A stretch of DNA of 64,000 bases from Odobenus rosmarus divergens. Taxonomy: Eukaryota; Chordata; Mammalia; Carnivora; Odobenidae. The position numbers and the translations under genes are program-made. The stretch is taken from contig NW_004450949.1 of NCBI RefSeq assembly GCF_000321225.1, positions 124,001 through 188,000 on the forward strand. Reading direction: 5' to 3'. Shown here piece by piece: positions 33,646-45,418 of this stretch. Numbering within the stretch: the stretch's first letter is position 1; each line of letters begins with the position of its first letter. Below the pieces are notes generated by a model. It saw nothing but the letters and a program-made list of their open reading frames with translations, did no database searches and was not told the DNA's origin.

Positions 33646-35329
33646 AGCAATAAATGACCATAACAGCTATTTATCATGCAGGAGGAGATGACGATATATT
33701 CTATATTTCAAGCTCCACTTCTCTCATCTACTTTAAAATAGTTTTGCATGATTGAAGCCATTAGTTAAGAAGGAGTAAGTGTATGCAATGCAGTGTAAGG
33801 CAGGGGATTATGACCTAAAAAAAAAAAATGCCATCAGAGGTGAAAAGTAACTCTGAAAGGATGTGGAAGTGCATATTCATGAGCTGAGACGATCAATGTA
33901 ACTTTAAAAATGAAAAGAGTGCTATTGAGTTTGATGCAGGATAAGTGAGGAATGGCAGGTGCCAAGATTCTGGGACTTGTCTTGGCAGTGACCCAAGGCA
34001 TAACTGGGGTCTGCTGTTGGTATCTTTACTAGGTCAGGGATGACTTAGCCAGGAAGGTCTTAAGAAGAAGAAAATTGTGTTCTGAGTAAATATCACAGAA
34101 CTCTAGGTTAAATCCTAGAGGATCATGGAAAATAGCAGTATTGACCAACTGGCTAATATTTGATTAAACATTTTTTCTTTTGGTGTCCATCCAAGAAGAG
34201 GCAAAACAATTATTTTCACACAAGTCGGTAACCTTTGGGGAGAGGCCATGCTAAAAATGGTAAAGTCTGTTGTTTTATCTCTCTGGGCTTCATGGTCTTG
34301 TGTGTATGGTCCTCAAATATATGCCAAGTAAAAATGTTTATATCAAATGTACCCAACTCTGCCTTGTTGCTTCCAAGACGCTGAGGTGAAAATGGTGTCT
34401 GTCCTCAAGGAGCTTGCAATTTAGTAGGTGATTTAAGACTTTCATAATCTGTTGACTTCTCTAATTAAATTAATATTGTCTCCACTCCCTTTCCCCCAAC
34501 CCCACTGACTTGATCAAAAGGTCCAATATCATCCTCTCCAGCCTCCCTCCCTTGTACCCCGAACCTTTTAAAACTCCTCCAAGGAGGCCCTTCTGACACC
34601 AGCTGCAAACAGCTGGGGATTCTGTGTCTGTGCCTTGGCTGCCACTGTCCCTGCCCCTGCCATAGCTCCTCACTGCCACAGGGTGCTGCTGTTGAATGCT
34701 GGCGTAGGCCACTGTGGCTTTTTTCCAGAGGGTAAATTCTAGCTGATTCCACTTCTTAAGAGTTAACGTCTTGTGGCCTTTTCTTCTCACTAGGTTCCTA
34801 GATGACTGGCCGTAGTGCCCAGTCCTTGGGGGGTGATTCACACAGCCCTCTCTCTACCTCTGAGGAGCTCTGCCAGGAAGTTCAGGAGTCCGCTCACTGC
34901 TGGGTGCACACACACTTCCTTTTTCCAATCCTGAGAACCCACTCCAGAAGTTGGGTCAATTTTCCTTTCAACCCCAGAAACACCGTGGGTTCTTAGCAGT
35001 CCCTCCATTCGCTCGCTACCTCCCTTTAATAAACTCCTTGCCTCTAAGATGTCTCTAGACCTCAAATGACTGCTTTCCATCACTTATGGGAAATGTCTTC
35101 TCTATCTCAGGATGAGCCACCCTCTGAAGAATGGGCAGGAATAAGCCCCAGCTCCCCTCTTGCTAAAGCAGTGAAAAAGCAAAACATAGGTTGTATCTTC
35201 AGTAGGACATTCCGCTACACATATAAAGAAATAATTAAAACTAGGCAGAATAACATAATCAATAAGAGAATTACAAAGGAATAATGATGGAGAATTAAAA
35301 AGAACACAGATTAAGCTACTTTGGCGTCA
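33646..35329. other. Mostly unique sequence, possible eroded L2 or LTR
   Basis: 34,460-34,760 has an L2-like cast ('aactcctccaaggaggccctt') but is too weak to call. 'ctttaataaactccttgcc' near 35,026 looks like an LTR polyadenylation region without matching LTR edges. A 123-codon reverse frame (34,470-34,841) overlaps a 95-codon one and is judged spurious. Confidence 0.3.
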
Positions 35330-35535
35330 ACCTGGAGTAATCTGGGAAGACCAGATAGGGGAGGCAACATTTGTGTTGGTCCTTGACTTGCAATAGGATC
35401 TCGACAGGTGAATGTAGTAGGGAATGGTGTTGTAAACAGAGAGGGTAGAATAAGCCAACACACAGAAATAGAGGAAAACCATGTCCTAGTTGATGGCCAA
35501 TGGTGGGGTGGTAGTGGTGGTGGCCAGGAGCTTTG
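35330..35535 (-). repeat. Ancient dispersed repeat, class not assigned
   Basis: 'agaccagataggggaggcaac', 'tccttgacttgcaatagga' and 'ggtgaatgtagtagggaatgg' suggest the same broad family as at 21,400 and 38,840. The evidence is word-level only and orientation is uncertain. Confidence 0.3.
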
Positions 35536-36579
35536 TGTGCTGCAGTGTGGGGGGGCCACCAGGGGAGACATGGGAGATTGAAGCCTGGGGCTCAGAATAC
35601 CCCATTAAAGAATACAAACCTTAAAAAGACCAGCACTCTGTTTTCCTTTCCCATTGCCGTATCTCTTCTTGGACAGCTCAAGTCACTTGTCAATCAACGA
35701 ATAAATAAAGAAACTAGAACAGTCAAAAATAAAATTGAAATTAAGTTGTCTTGATGTAGCCAATCTTACATTTTTATGAAAAACAACAACCAAGCTCCTA
35801 AAGAAAAAAGTTGAACATGTAGCTTTAGATAAGGTGAAATAGAATGTTTGGGGAATTTCAATAAGCCACTGAATTAATAAGTTTACTTTTCTCGATTTTC
35901 AAACCATTTTTGAGTTGTGCAAACAGTCAATACTTCACTGCTATGTCCTTGAACTGAGTCCTTTTCATTTTCAGAAAGAGGCATTTAGAAGAAAATGACA
36001 CAGAAATTTCTTCCTCAAACCACCTTGTTGAAGTTTCTCCAGGGACCAAAGTAGATGACTTGTAAATTCCTTTACTCTTAAAATAAAAGGCATTTTCATA
36101 AAAGAAAAGGTGATGGGTACAGCAACACCTACTCAGGAGGGAAAATAGTCGCAGGGAAGATGTCATTTCTTCTCTTCTTCACGGGGCAAAACCGTCTTGC
36201 ATTCAAAAGCCTCCTAAGAGGGAGATGGCATTTATAGGTAAAAATAAAAACCCGTTTACAACATTTTTTAAGAGTCGTAGGAATCAAGAATTTCACAGGG
36301 AGAATGGTACCATCTTATGTTGTACAGGTCTGTAAACTGTTTTCAGCATCCTTTTCTACCCCAGCTTCTCATTTGTCCCTCACTGGAGTCTCATGGAAAG
36401 AGGCCAGGCGTGGATGCTCAACTACACAGTTGACAAAGCCAAGGCCTGGAGTGGTAATAGACTGAACCAGTGTTATCACTGGGTGGAGTGGGAAGGCAGA
36501 TTTGGAGATGGGTTCTCTGCAAGCTCACCTGAGCACACTCTTTCCTCTACTCCCAGCTGACTGTCGCTTACTGGGTGGA
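35536..36579. other. Unique sequence, nothing recognised
   Basis: About 1 kb without a recognised repeat. Frames of 73 and 79 codons show no domain. Confidence 0.45.
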
Positions 36580-36675
36580 AAAATTCCTTGAGGGTGGCGA
36601 TTGTGTCTTAATTATCTTCTGATCCTTCTGCAGTGCCTTCCACACAATAGGTGTTCAATAAATGTTAATTAAATA
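36580..36675 (+). repeat. MIR or L2 3' end
   Basis: 'cttgagggtggcgattgtg', 'cttctgcagtgccttccac' and 'acaataggtgttcaataaatg' are the usual 3' end shared by L2 and MIR. Confidence 0.75.
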
Positions 36676-37544
36676 AACGCTGCGAATCCCAAAGTCTAAA
36701 TGGCTCTAAGTTAGATTTTCAAAGCTTTCTGGGCCCTCACACATTTTTATAAAAAAAAAAGAAAGAAAGAAAGAGGGAAAAACCTTTGATTCCTTAATCT
36801 GGCAATTAAGAAAGAAACGATCAGTTCATTTCATTCCCTAGGATATTTGGAAACAAAAAATTGAGAGCTGTAAGGAGGATGAAATTTTTTCCCTCAGAAT
36901 AAACAGCAATAATGAATGGCTCTAGAATACAATTCAGTCTCTTGTTGACACACGTCTGTTCCTCCTAGCTCATGGGTTTGAAAATGACCTTTCCTGGCAA
37001 GAGCTGGACATGAATAGCCTTCTTTTTTCCAACCAGTTCCTCTATTTCCTGAAGTCAGTTGCCATGTGTCCTTTGACAAATGAGTTGCAGGAGTGTGGGC
37101 TTTCCCTTGAAGAACATTTTCTCCTGTAGTTTTCACTCTCGTCCACATGACCAATTTTTCGTCTTTGCCAAGTTGGGTGTAAATAAGACTCATGCCCTCA
37201 GTAATTGTGAAATGGACGGTTCTTTGCGGGTTATATTTTTCTTTGAGTGGTTATGGGGAAGGGGAGAGGGGATGTGGTGGGCAAAGAGCTTGTCGTGGGG
37301 GATGAGCTAAGCTATGTGTGCATGGCAGGATACCAGGACACTGGGCTTGCGGTAGCAACAGTGATGGGCATTGTGAGGCTGTACCTGTTGGACACTCTAA
37401 TTAGCATTAGCCTTGTACAGCTGTCCTGGACATACGTCTACTGCTGTAGCCTTAAACTAAGCATCACCGAGGTTTCTACAGTTTCTGTACTCATTCATTA
37501 TCTTTTATTTTAAAATTTATTTTTAACAGGGCAAATTTTTTTTG
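36676..37544. other. Unique sequence with a short (GAAA)n run
   Basis: An A10 run passing into GAAA units lies at 36,751-36,774. No other repeat or gene was recognised. The 99-codon reverse and 88-codon forward frames are without domain. Confidence 0.45.
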
Positions 37545-37790
37545 ATAGTAATAAAGTTAATAAGCCAATAGCAAAAGCTGTTTAAGAAAAGAGAGAAGAA
37601 ACACAAATGACCAATATTAGGATTCAAATCTGAGACATTCTCTACAGAGCTTGTGGATATTAAGAAGGATTTTGTGAAATACATAGGTCAAAAAATTTGA
37701 CTACAGAGATAAAAATGCACAATGTTTTGGGGGAGGGGTCGGGGAAATAGTGGATGGGGATTAAAGAGTACACTTATCTTGATGAAATAA
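37545..37790 (+). repeat. Rearranged LINE-1 fragment
   Basis: 37,597-37,700 follows LINE-1 ORF2 ('acacaaatgaccaatattag', 'gagcttgtggatattaagaag'). 37,725-37,783 matches the 3'UTR seen in the younger LINE-1 at 53,850-53,900 ('ggggattaaagagtacac', 'ttatcttgatga'). The region between these is missing, so the copy is internally deleted. It ends in 'aataaaatgatt' rather than the usual 3' terminus. Confidence 0.6.
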
Positions 37791-38619
37791 AATGATTAAG
37801 AAAAGCACAATGATTAAAAAACTTTTTATAAACTAACATAGGCTTATAAAAACTATAAGCAACTAAATAGAACCAATAATTCATTTTATTTTTAATAGAA
37901 TTTATCATGCACATTATAGGAAATTTTGAAAAGGCAGAAGAAAACATGTACGCCAACCTCTCTACCCAAAACAATTCGAAAACACTTTTTGTTCTCATTT
38001 TTCTTAGGCGTAGATATTGAAGAGTTTCATACAAGGTTGTTATCATGCTGTGTAAATAATTTAGTTAATTGTGATTAGATGCCTGCATCTGGAAATAGAG
38101 TCCCAAACAACGTAAAGTTCTTGCTCTCCCTGTTCCCAGTGCATAAATCTGGTTGTCTCTTTCAGAATAGATATGTAGGGAGGAAATTCTCGGCTCACAG
38201 GGCATGTGTTAAAGGAGAGGCAAATTTAAGCTAGGGTGCGGTGAGGAAAATTTTCTTATTCACCCACCTACCCTCTGTTTAGTTTATCAATTATTTTGCT
38301 CATTTGTGGTTTCCCGCAATCACAATGCAATGAACTCCTAAGGAGAGCCCTGGGTGCACAACCCCGAGCACTTGTTGGACGCAGTGTTGACTGGGATGGG
38401 AGGAGTCCTGGGCCTGCAGAGCTGAACTAGAGTCAGTTCACCTCAGAATCTCTGTGTGCCCTGGAGAGCCCCTCAGGAGCACAATTGAGATGAGAGGCAC
38501 TTGGGCAGCCCCGGTTGGGAAGGTTTGATTTGAAGATTTTACGTGTCTGACCTTGGGAACTCTTACCCATAGAGAAGAGACAGAACTGCTTCTGCTACTT
38601 TGGTTTGAGCAGACACAGT
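37791..38619. other. Unique or unassigned sequence
   Basis: 'cattataggaaattttgaaaagg' (37,911) hints at an ancient repeat, but I cannot assign it. Nothing else was recognised. Confidence 0.35.
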
Positions 38620-39045
38620 TGATTCCTTCAACTGCCTGGCACCATAATCAACCAAGGCTTATTCTCCTGGTTCCTGTTCTTGTAGAACTTAAACTCTGGT
38701 GGGGAAGCCATATCTGAAATAATAACAAACAAATAAATGTATTTCTCTAAGGTGTTATACAGTTTAGCTGTTAGCGAAGAAACGTTTCCTGTACTTACAG
38801 GGTGATCTGAAAACATATAATAAGGAAAATCATTAGCCTGGGGTGGAGAGGGCTGGAAAGGTTGCCCCAGTGAAGTTACCACTAAGCTGTGTTCTGAAGA
38901 ATGGGGAGGAATTAGTAGGTAAAGGTGGTGTGGGAAGGAGAGTGTGGAGATCTTTCTGATAAATGGAGTGGCAGGTGTGCAGGCCAAAGCACAGAGAAGC
39001 AGGTCATTACCTCTGCTGGTCACCCAGGCATGGTTGGCATCCTTA
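38620..39045 (+). repeat. Ancient dispersed repeat, class not assigned
   Basis: 'ggttcctgttcttgtagaac', 'agtgaagttaccactaagct', 'gttctgaagaatggggagg' and 'gcaggtgtgcaggccaaagc' follow the same motif order as the element at 21,400-21,935 (gain statement, then 'gaaggatg', then 'aaaggcc'). A 131-codon reverse frame across it has no domain. Confidence 0.4.
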
Positions 39046-39839
39046 GTGGGCAGAGTGTGGGCCAGACCAACTTATCTCGGTTTTAGCATTGGAAATCCCA
39101 TGTACAGGGAACTCCTCAGTCCCATACAAACTCAGAGAGTTTGTTGGTAACCCTGAAAGTATCCTTTGCTCCTAAAATGAAGAAAATTTCTGAGTGTCAA
39201 ATGTTGTTTGGTTCAGCCTTGTCCTGCTCTGTTTGCAGGCCTTTATTAGGCTATCCGTACTTTTGGAAAAAGGCAATGTAGTTAGCCACTCACTTTTTGG
39301 TATAAATTGGCTTATTTAAAGTCTAAATTCTTTACCAGTTATTCTCCGGCCAGTGAAGTTGTAGTGAGACCTGGAAGGGAATGAAAACACAGAAGAAGAT
39401 GTTTTTAACATCCGGAGGAAAAAATAAGGGAGTGATGGACTTGCTGGCCTACATCATGATTTTGCCTGTGACTAGGTTACCTTAGGTCTACATTCACTGT
39501 GCCTTGCCTTTTATCTATGAAATGGTAGTAGCAGTAACCCTTGGAGTCCCAAAGATGGTGGGCCCGTGGCACTCTTGGTTAATGCCATCTGATGGCAAGA
39601 TCTTTGTCTTCTATTCTCAGCTTCAGGGAAATCTGCTTCTCAAAGTTCTCTTGGTATCCATTTGTGAAAAGCAAGTCACACAGAGAATATAAGGGTCTTC
39701 CTGCATTTTCAGGAACTGTGGACCAATCTTACATTAAGCTTCAAAGAGGGCCGATGTGTCTAGGACTCATGAAGCACTTTCACATGTATTATTGGCTTAG
39801 AACTATACAAAAAATCAAGGAGAATTAAAAATCACCAGT
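39046..39839. other. Unique sequence, nothing recognised
   Basis: No repeat or exon recognised. Two overlapping forward frames of 62 and 78 codons are in different phases. Confidence 0.45.
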
Positions 39840-40045
39840 ATCTGTGTAGCACTTACTCTGTGACAAGTTCTATCCCGACTGCTTTAATTGAACCATGCCA
39901 TTTAATCCTCACAATAATCCGATGGGGCAGGTATTACTACCACTCATCTTACATATGAGAAAGTGAAGGCTGGAAAGCTTGAGTGACTCATCCAAGGTCA
40001 TCTAACTATTACATGCTGTAGTCAGGAGTTGAGTCAGACACGGTG
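39840..40045 (-). repeat. MIR, reverse orientation
   Basis: 'gtgtagcacttactctgtgac', 'gccatttaatcctcacaataa', 'gatggggcaggtattactac', 'gtgactcatccaaggtcatc' and 'taactattacatgctgtag' give a long, clear reversed MIR. Confidence 0.88.
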
Positions 40046-40079
40046 GTGCTGGAAGCGGCTACAGCTGGGAAGAGGGTAC

Positions 40080-40140
40080 TGTTAGCACTCTCATTTTATA
40101 GTGGAAGAACCTGAGGCTCAATGTCCTTGGGGCCTATGGA
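40080..40140 (-). repeat. MIR fragment, reverse orientation
   Basis: 'ctcattttatagtggaagaa' and 'cctgaggctcaatgtccttg' match a second MIR core directly after the previous one, so two MIRs or a partial duplication lie side by side. Confidence 0.55.
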
Positions 40141-41999
40141 AACACTTGGTGTTATAGAGGGACCCAGACCTCAAGAAACTCAGGGTCCCTACGTTAGAAG
40201 GGAACTCAGGGACCGCCCCCCCCCGACCCCCTGCCTTTTGTTCAGGATGACATATGCCTTTTGTTTTATATAAAGCAGCCAGCTGCCGGGGTAGGGAAAA
40301 TCAACCCAAGTTTCACTGGAAGAGGAAGTGATGAGGGAAGTCTTGGAAAGAGGAGAAAAGAGAGCAACTCCTGCATTTGCAGTTGGGACCTCATAGACCT
40401 AAGAGAGGGTAGGCAAAGTAAGGTTGGCCCATGGCTGTAGAGCAGAGGGGATGTGCCCTGGGACGAGGGCAGTGGACTTGAGGAGAAGCACTGAGGTGGG
40501 AAATAAAATCAATGGTTTCATCCTGTGTCTTGAGTTTAGTTTGTGTGGACATAGCTCCCCTTCCTCCCCTCAGTTGATCAGTGGATGAGAGAAAGACCTT
40601 GGTAGAGCACTGAGTTAGAAGGGAACTTGATTCTGGAACTTTGGAGTCCAGAAGCACATCAGAGTGACCCTATTCCTGAGTTTGGCAGGAATTTAACCTG
40701 CAAATCTGGCAGGTCAGTTGCAGGTAATCCCCAACCCTCTCCTATGAAATCTCTTTGGAAATTCACTGTCCAGGCCATGGCTTCTTTGTCACAAGAAAAC
40801 TCTCTTGCTCTTCTTAGTCTGAACATTGGTGGCTGCTTAGATTTGACAATCCTTAATATTATCCGACCTGAATTTAGTTAAGGAGAGAAACCTTGAGGAA
40901 AAAAAAGCATGAGTTGTTTGGACATGAATTCTGTAATATACTGGGTATAATTTGGAGACTAGCTACTGTTGTGAATTGTCCAGACCATTAACATGGAAAA
41001 TCAAGAGTTGGGTGTATAGCCACTTAGAGAGTCCTGATGAATAAATATTTGGTTCACTTTCTGTAGCTATGTTCTGGTTTCTGACTTCCATTAATGAAAG
41101 ATATGTGAGCGAATGAATGGCTAACCTCTGCTCGGTTTGGTCACTTGTAGATTGGATCATATAGCACTGTTTTCAGGTGAAGCCAATCCCTCTGTCCCCA
41201 TGGAGTTAACTGATTTGTCCAAAGTAAACTCTCAGAAGCATAATAAAAGGCTGTGTTTCAGGTTTACAGACTCTAGGTCCTAAGGACTTTAGAGAACATT
41301 TGATTGCCGCCAGGAGACACCTACTAAGAGTTCCCCAAGTGTTCTCTAGGAAGAAATGCCTCATCATTTAAGGAGATGCCCCATTAGACCCTTTTGCCCT
41401 TTGCTCCTTTCATTTGTGTTTCTTTCCTTTTCTTCTCTTTCTGAAAAGAAGCTAAGTGACGTTTTTTTGCATTCCTCCTCGGTGTTGCGTACCTGCATGC
41501 TTGTGGGGAAGAAGGCGAGAGAGGCGGGGGGAGCCTAAGTGGAAACAAATGTGAAGGTGACCGTTGGCGGGTACCGTGGAATGAAATTCCAGGAGGCAGA
41601 CAGGCGGCCTGTCCAGGGACAGTGGAATCCGTTGAGAACAGGCATTAACTCTGACATTTGGATAAAGGATTGTCAGGATTTGCTTTTCTATTTTTCACCT
41701 CCTGCCAGAATTGTGTTAGTACTTTTATTCTTCATGAAGCCCTTAATTTTTAAACACCTACTGTGTGCCGTGCAGCTCACTGTTTGCAGGGGACCTCAGC
41801 TTAGGATGGTTAAGGGTTTTATTTTCTTTTTTAAAAATAATGTTGTGTGGTCTTGAGACAGAGTGAATAGTTCAGCTAATGAATTCCTGAGACCCTTCAG
41901 CACAGGGGTGAGAGCCCCATCCCTCACACGTGCCTCCAACTCTTGACCTGTGCAGCCCTTTGCCACGCTGTAGCAGGGCCTCTTCATATTAATACCAAT
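40141..41999. other. Mostly unique sequence
   Basis: A C-run lies at 40,217-40,226. 'cacctactgtgtgccgtgcag' near 41,755 is MIR-like but isolated. No exon or RNA gene was seen. A 105-codon forward frame (41,539-41,856) has no domain. Confidence 0.4.
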
Positions 42000-43374
42000 T
42001 TATCATTATTCCATTTAAATGCCCCCTTTTTTTTTGTCCAAGAGAAAGAGACAGAAAACATCTGCATATCGAGTAATATTAGCTACAGTTGGTGTCTCAA
42101 GTGAGAATCAATCTGACAGCGCCATTTATTATATATGGGGTAGGCTTTATTATGGAGACTCACGCACTTGAACTTTCCCTCTACAAGATATGAAAGAGTC
42201 TCTGATGTATTCATATCTTGCTTTAAAAACAACAGTTTGAAATACAGGGGAGATAGCAGCTATAGATAATATTTCAGTTATAATAAGAGAGGCCAAATGT
42301 TAGCCAGTCTTAAAACAATCACAACAATAAAGACACTTAGAAGTGTTATTAGTTATTAAGCCCATATGGTTCATGTTACAGCTCTGTTCCTTTGTTCCTT
42401 GCCTGTGTTGTCAGCATTCATGTGATTGTTGTGATTTGTCGTGTCTAGTGCATCACCCTTTTCAATACTTTAGGCTAATAACTCTGGTCCTTTTAAGGGC
42501 AATGTCATGATCCGTTTCCCTTTGGTTGAGGCTGGCCATCAATGTTAAAACGTGTCGTTGTTAAAACAAACCAAATTACCACCTCAACCGAACACCCCAC
42601 ACAGACTCCTTTCTTCCTATTTGAAACCAGCCATTTGAGGCTTAGTAAGGTACTCTGGGTTGTTATGGGAAATGTGCGAAGAACTGACCTGTCAGTTAAG
42701 TTTGTTCATTTTAAGTTAATGAGGACTTGAATTGTTACAATCCAAAGGTGCTCATGTTGGTGTGTGTCTTGAACAGCACAGATGTTTAGTAACTATCGTT
42801 TCTCCATCTACTTCTTTGATAAATAAAAAGATGAGTCTGGTTCCCTAACCCCACTGAATCACATGGCTCTGCAGGTGCTCTTAGTCACCCTGACTCTGGG
42901 ACAGAAACCCTCAACTGAGGTTGGACAGCCAAGCAAGGATTACACTGGGTGTTTCCTCCTCACCTTCCTCCTCACTGACATTATTTCTTGGATGAGTCCC
43001 AGTACTCAACACCAGAAAACAGGAACTAAAACAGGGCTCTTGCTCAGTGGACTGATGGTCAGCATGCAATTGTTTATGTAAATCTGTGTAAGTTCAGTAT
43101 GTTTGTTTTTGTATGTCAATGTGTCTTAACATTTCCTACATGAGAATTTTTTTAGGCAAACCATTTGCCTGCTCTAATCTTGATTTTTAAGACATCCTAG
43201 AGCTGCAGGCCTCATATATCTATGTCGATTAAAATAAAAAGGTTTAGAGAACATTTATGAGCATTCCAATACTCATAGGCCTCTGTTAGTTGCAAATTGA
43301 GATGGTGGCTTTTTCCTGTTCCTTTATGAGTTTCTGCCAAATTTCTGAGTCTTCATTTACCTCCTCCTAGCTCC
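42000..43374. other. Unique sequence, nothing recognised
   Basis: About 1.4 kb without a recognised repeat. Frames of 62 and 72 codons show no domain. Confidence 0.45.
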
Positions 43375-43490
43375 CTCTGATTTACCCAATCTTGATCATC
43401 AGCTCTGTTATTCTTTTGTATATGCTCTTTCTGTGCCTGGAATATCTACTTTTCCCTAATCCAGGATCTTCCTTGACTTTTGTTATTTGA
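43375..43490 (+). repeat. L2 LINE remnant
   Basis: 'atatgctctttctgtgcctgg', 'aatatctacttttccctaatc' and 'aggatcttccttgactttt' follow the L2 3' region ('ttccctctgcctggaa..ttcccc'). Confidence 0.6.
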
Positions 43491-43518
43491 AGGCCTTTCA
43501 CTTTGTTAATTTCAATTC

Positions 43519-43742
43519 TTTTTTTTTTTTTTTCCAGTTAAAACACACATAAACAATTCAGGATTCTCCTTAGCCTAGAGGACAGATTCAACATATGTTG
43601 AATCAAAGATAAGCATAAGGCAAAATGTGATACATGTGGGAAGATCAAAGCCTAGTGCCATAGGGATGTAAAGGTGGAGAGATTGGCTTAACAGTAAAAG
43701 GATTCTATCAGAAAATATATTTTACTGTTACTAAAAAAAAAA
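43519..43742 (-). repeat. Possible short retro-insert with T-run at left edge
   Basis: A T17 run (43,519-43,535) is followed by about 200 bp of non-repetitive sequence ending at an A-run (43,732-43,742). A T-run next to unique sequence can mark a reverse-oriented polyadenylated insert, but no TSD or AATAAA-type signal is evident. It contains the 20-bp palindrome described separately. Confidence 0.25.
43585..43604. repeat. Perfect 20-bp palindrome
   Basis: 'gattcaacatatgttgaatc' equals its own reverse complement with no spacer. It could extrude as a cruciform or bind a dimeric protein. No known element is recognised. Confidence 0.9.
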
Positions 43743-43757
43743 GGCACACATTTAGAT

Positions 43758-45211
43758 AGATGTCAGCATGATGGCTGAATAGGAACCATTAGGCCCTTAT
43801 TCTCCCACAGAGACCCACAGATAACCACAATATATGGATTAGAATACTTTTGTGAGAACTCTAGGGAGCAGTAAGAAGTTTCAACACCCAGACCTTCCAG
43901 TGATAGGGTTAGGAAAATTCACTGAGTTTTGCACCCTTGTTTGTGCTTCTCTCTCTATCTGACCCAGTGTGGTGTAATTGGAAGGAAACCTCCCACACTC
44001 CAGATTATCCTTCATGATAGAAACAAAAGAGGAGAACGTGCATTAAACATTTTGGCTACTCTAGGGACTGTCTGAGGGACTGATATCTGTCTCTCCTGAC
44101 TTAGAGTGCAGATGGGAATGGTGGCCTTGTTTGGAAGCTGCAGGGAAGATATGATCACAGAAGCACATTAGAGCTGCAATTCTGCCAGTAGACAGCAGGG
44201 AGAGCAAGAGACTACAGGCTTCTGAGAAGAAGCCCAGACAAGATGCTTAGGGAATTTGAGAGGACTTAAATTACATGCACGTGCTCAGAGAAGATACATC
44301 GTCGGGAAAGTTTTGAGAGATTCTAGAATCTCTAGCTGGACTGAGTGGTGAAGGTCTTCTGCATGAAGCCAGTCCAAAAAGTTTGGAAGAGGTGGTTGTT
44401 TCTTCAAATGCCCAAGTCTTAATGAAAAAAACCACAAGGCACACAAAGAAACATAAACATGGCCAAATCAAAGAAATGAAATAAAACTCCAGAAACTGAC
44501 CCTAAAGAAACACAGATCTCTTTGCTGCCTGACAAAGAATTTTTAAAATAGCTGTCATAAAGAAGCTTAATGAGCTTAAAGAGAACACAGATAACTAAAT
44601 GAAATCAAGTAAATGATGCATGAACAAAATGGGAATACCAACAAAGATATGGAAACTATAAAAAAAGAACCAAACAAATTTTGGCATTGAAAAAATACAA
44701 CAAACTAAAAAATTTGTTAGAGGAGTTCAACAACCAACTTGACCAGGCAGAAGAAAGACATTGAAGACAAGTCATTTGAGGTCATTAAGTCAGAGCAAAC
44801 AAACAAACAAACAAACAAAAAATGAAGAAAAGTGAAAGGAGCCTAAGGAACTTATGGGATCCTAACAAGCAGCCCAATATATGCATATGCATTATGGGAG
44901 AAGCTCAAAGCCTCCAACCAGGATAAACCCAAAGGGGCCCACACCAAGACACTGTGTGTGTGTGTGTGTGTGTGTGTGTTCCTCTCTCATGCCACATTGG
45001 AAGGACTCCTCTTCCTCCTCCATGAAGTCTGAAATACTGAAAGCTGGGGGTGCCTGAGGGCCATTGATATGCACTATTAAGCAGAGCAAGGAAGTATTCA
45101 TGTGCCTGAAACAAAGAATGATATTACAATACAACATGGTAAGTCCAGCACACACTGTGTAGATTCTTTATCTCTTTGTAAGAAAGTGTTCCAGGCCCAA
45201 GGGCTATTCTT
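43758..45211 (+). repeat. Older LINE-1, part 1 (5'UTR and ORF1 region)
   Basis: Starts at 'tgtcagcatgatggctgaat' (the LINE-1 5' end pattern '..agatggcggaata'). It continues through a 5'UTR to the ORF1 start near 44,459 ('acatggccaaatcaaag'), which meets a stop after six codons. (CAAA)n at 44,800-44,819 and (TG)n at 44,955-44,980 are microsatellites grown within it. It is interrupted by a CAN-SINE at 45,212. Confidence 0.85.
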
Positions 45212-45418
45212 TTTTTTTTTTTTTAAAGATTTCATTTATTTATTTGACAGAGAGAGAGAGAGAGAGCACAAGCAGGGGGAGTGGCAGGTAGAGGCAGAGG
45301 GAGAAGCAGGCTCCCCACAGAGCAGGGGGAGCCTGATGTGGGACTCGATCCCAGGACGCTGGGATCATGACCTGAGCCGAAGGCAGTCGCTTAACCAACT
45401 GAGCCACCCAGGCGCACC
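45212..45418 (-). repeat. CAN-SINE inside the older LINE-1
   Basis: A T16 run and 'aaagatttcatttatttatt' form the reversed tail; 'gagccacccaggcgcacc' is the reversed head. The TSD 'ccaagggctattctt' (45,197-45,211) versus 'ccaaggcctattctt' (45,419-45,433) has one mismatch. Confidence 0.96.

Noticed and set aside
34470..34841. 123-codon reverse frame with a Gly/Arg/Ser-rich look
   Set aside because: Overlaps a second reverse frame in another phase and shows no domain or exon signal.
34830..35060. Possible solo LTR ('ctttaataaactccttgcc' resembles an LTR polyadenylation region)
   Set aside because: No LTR edges, TSD or other family landmarks could be found.
38628..39023. 131-codon reverse open frame
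   Set aside because: Lies over an ancient dispersed repeat and has no domain.
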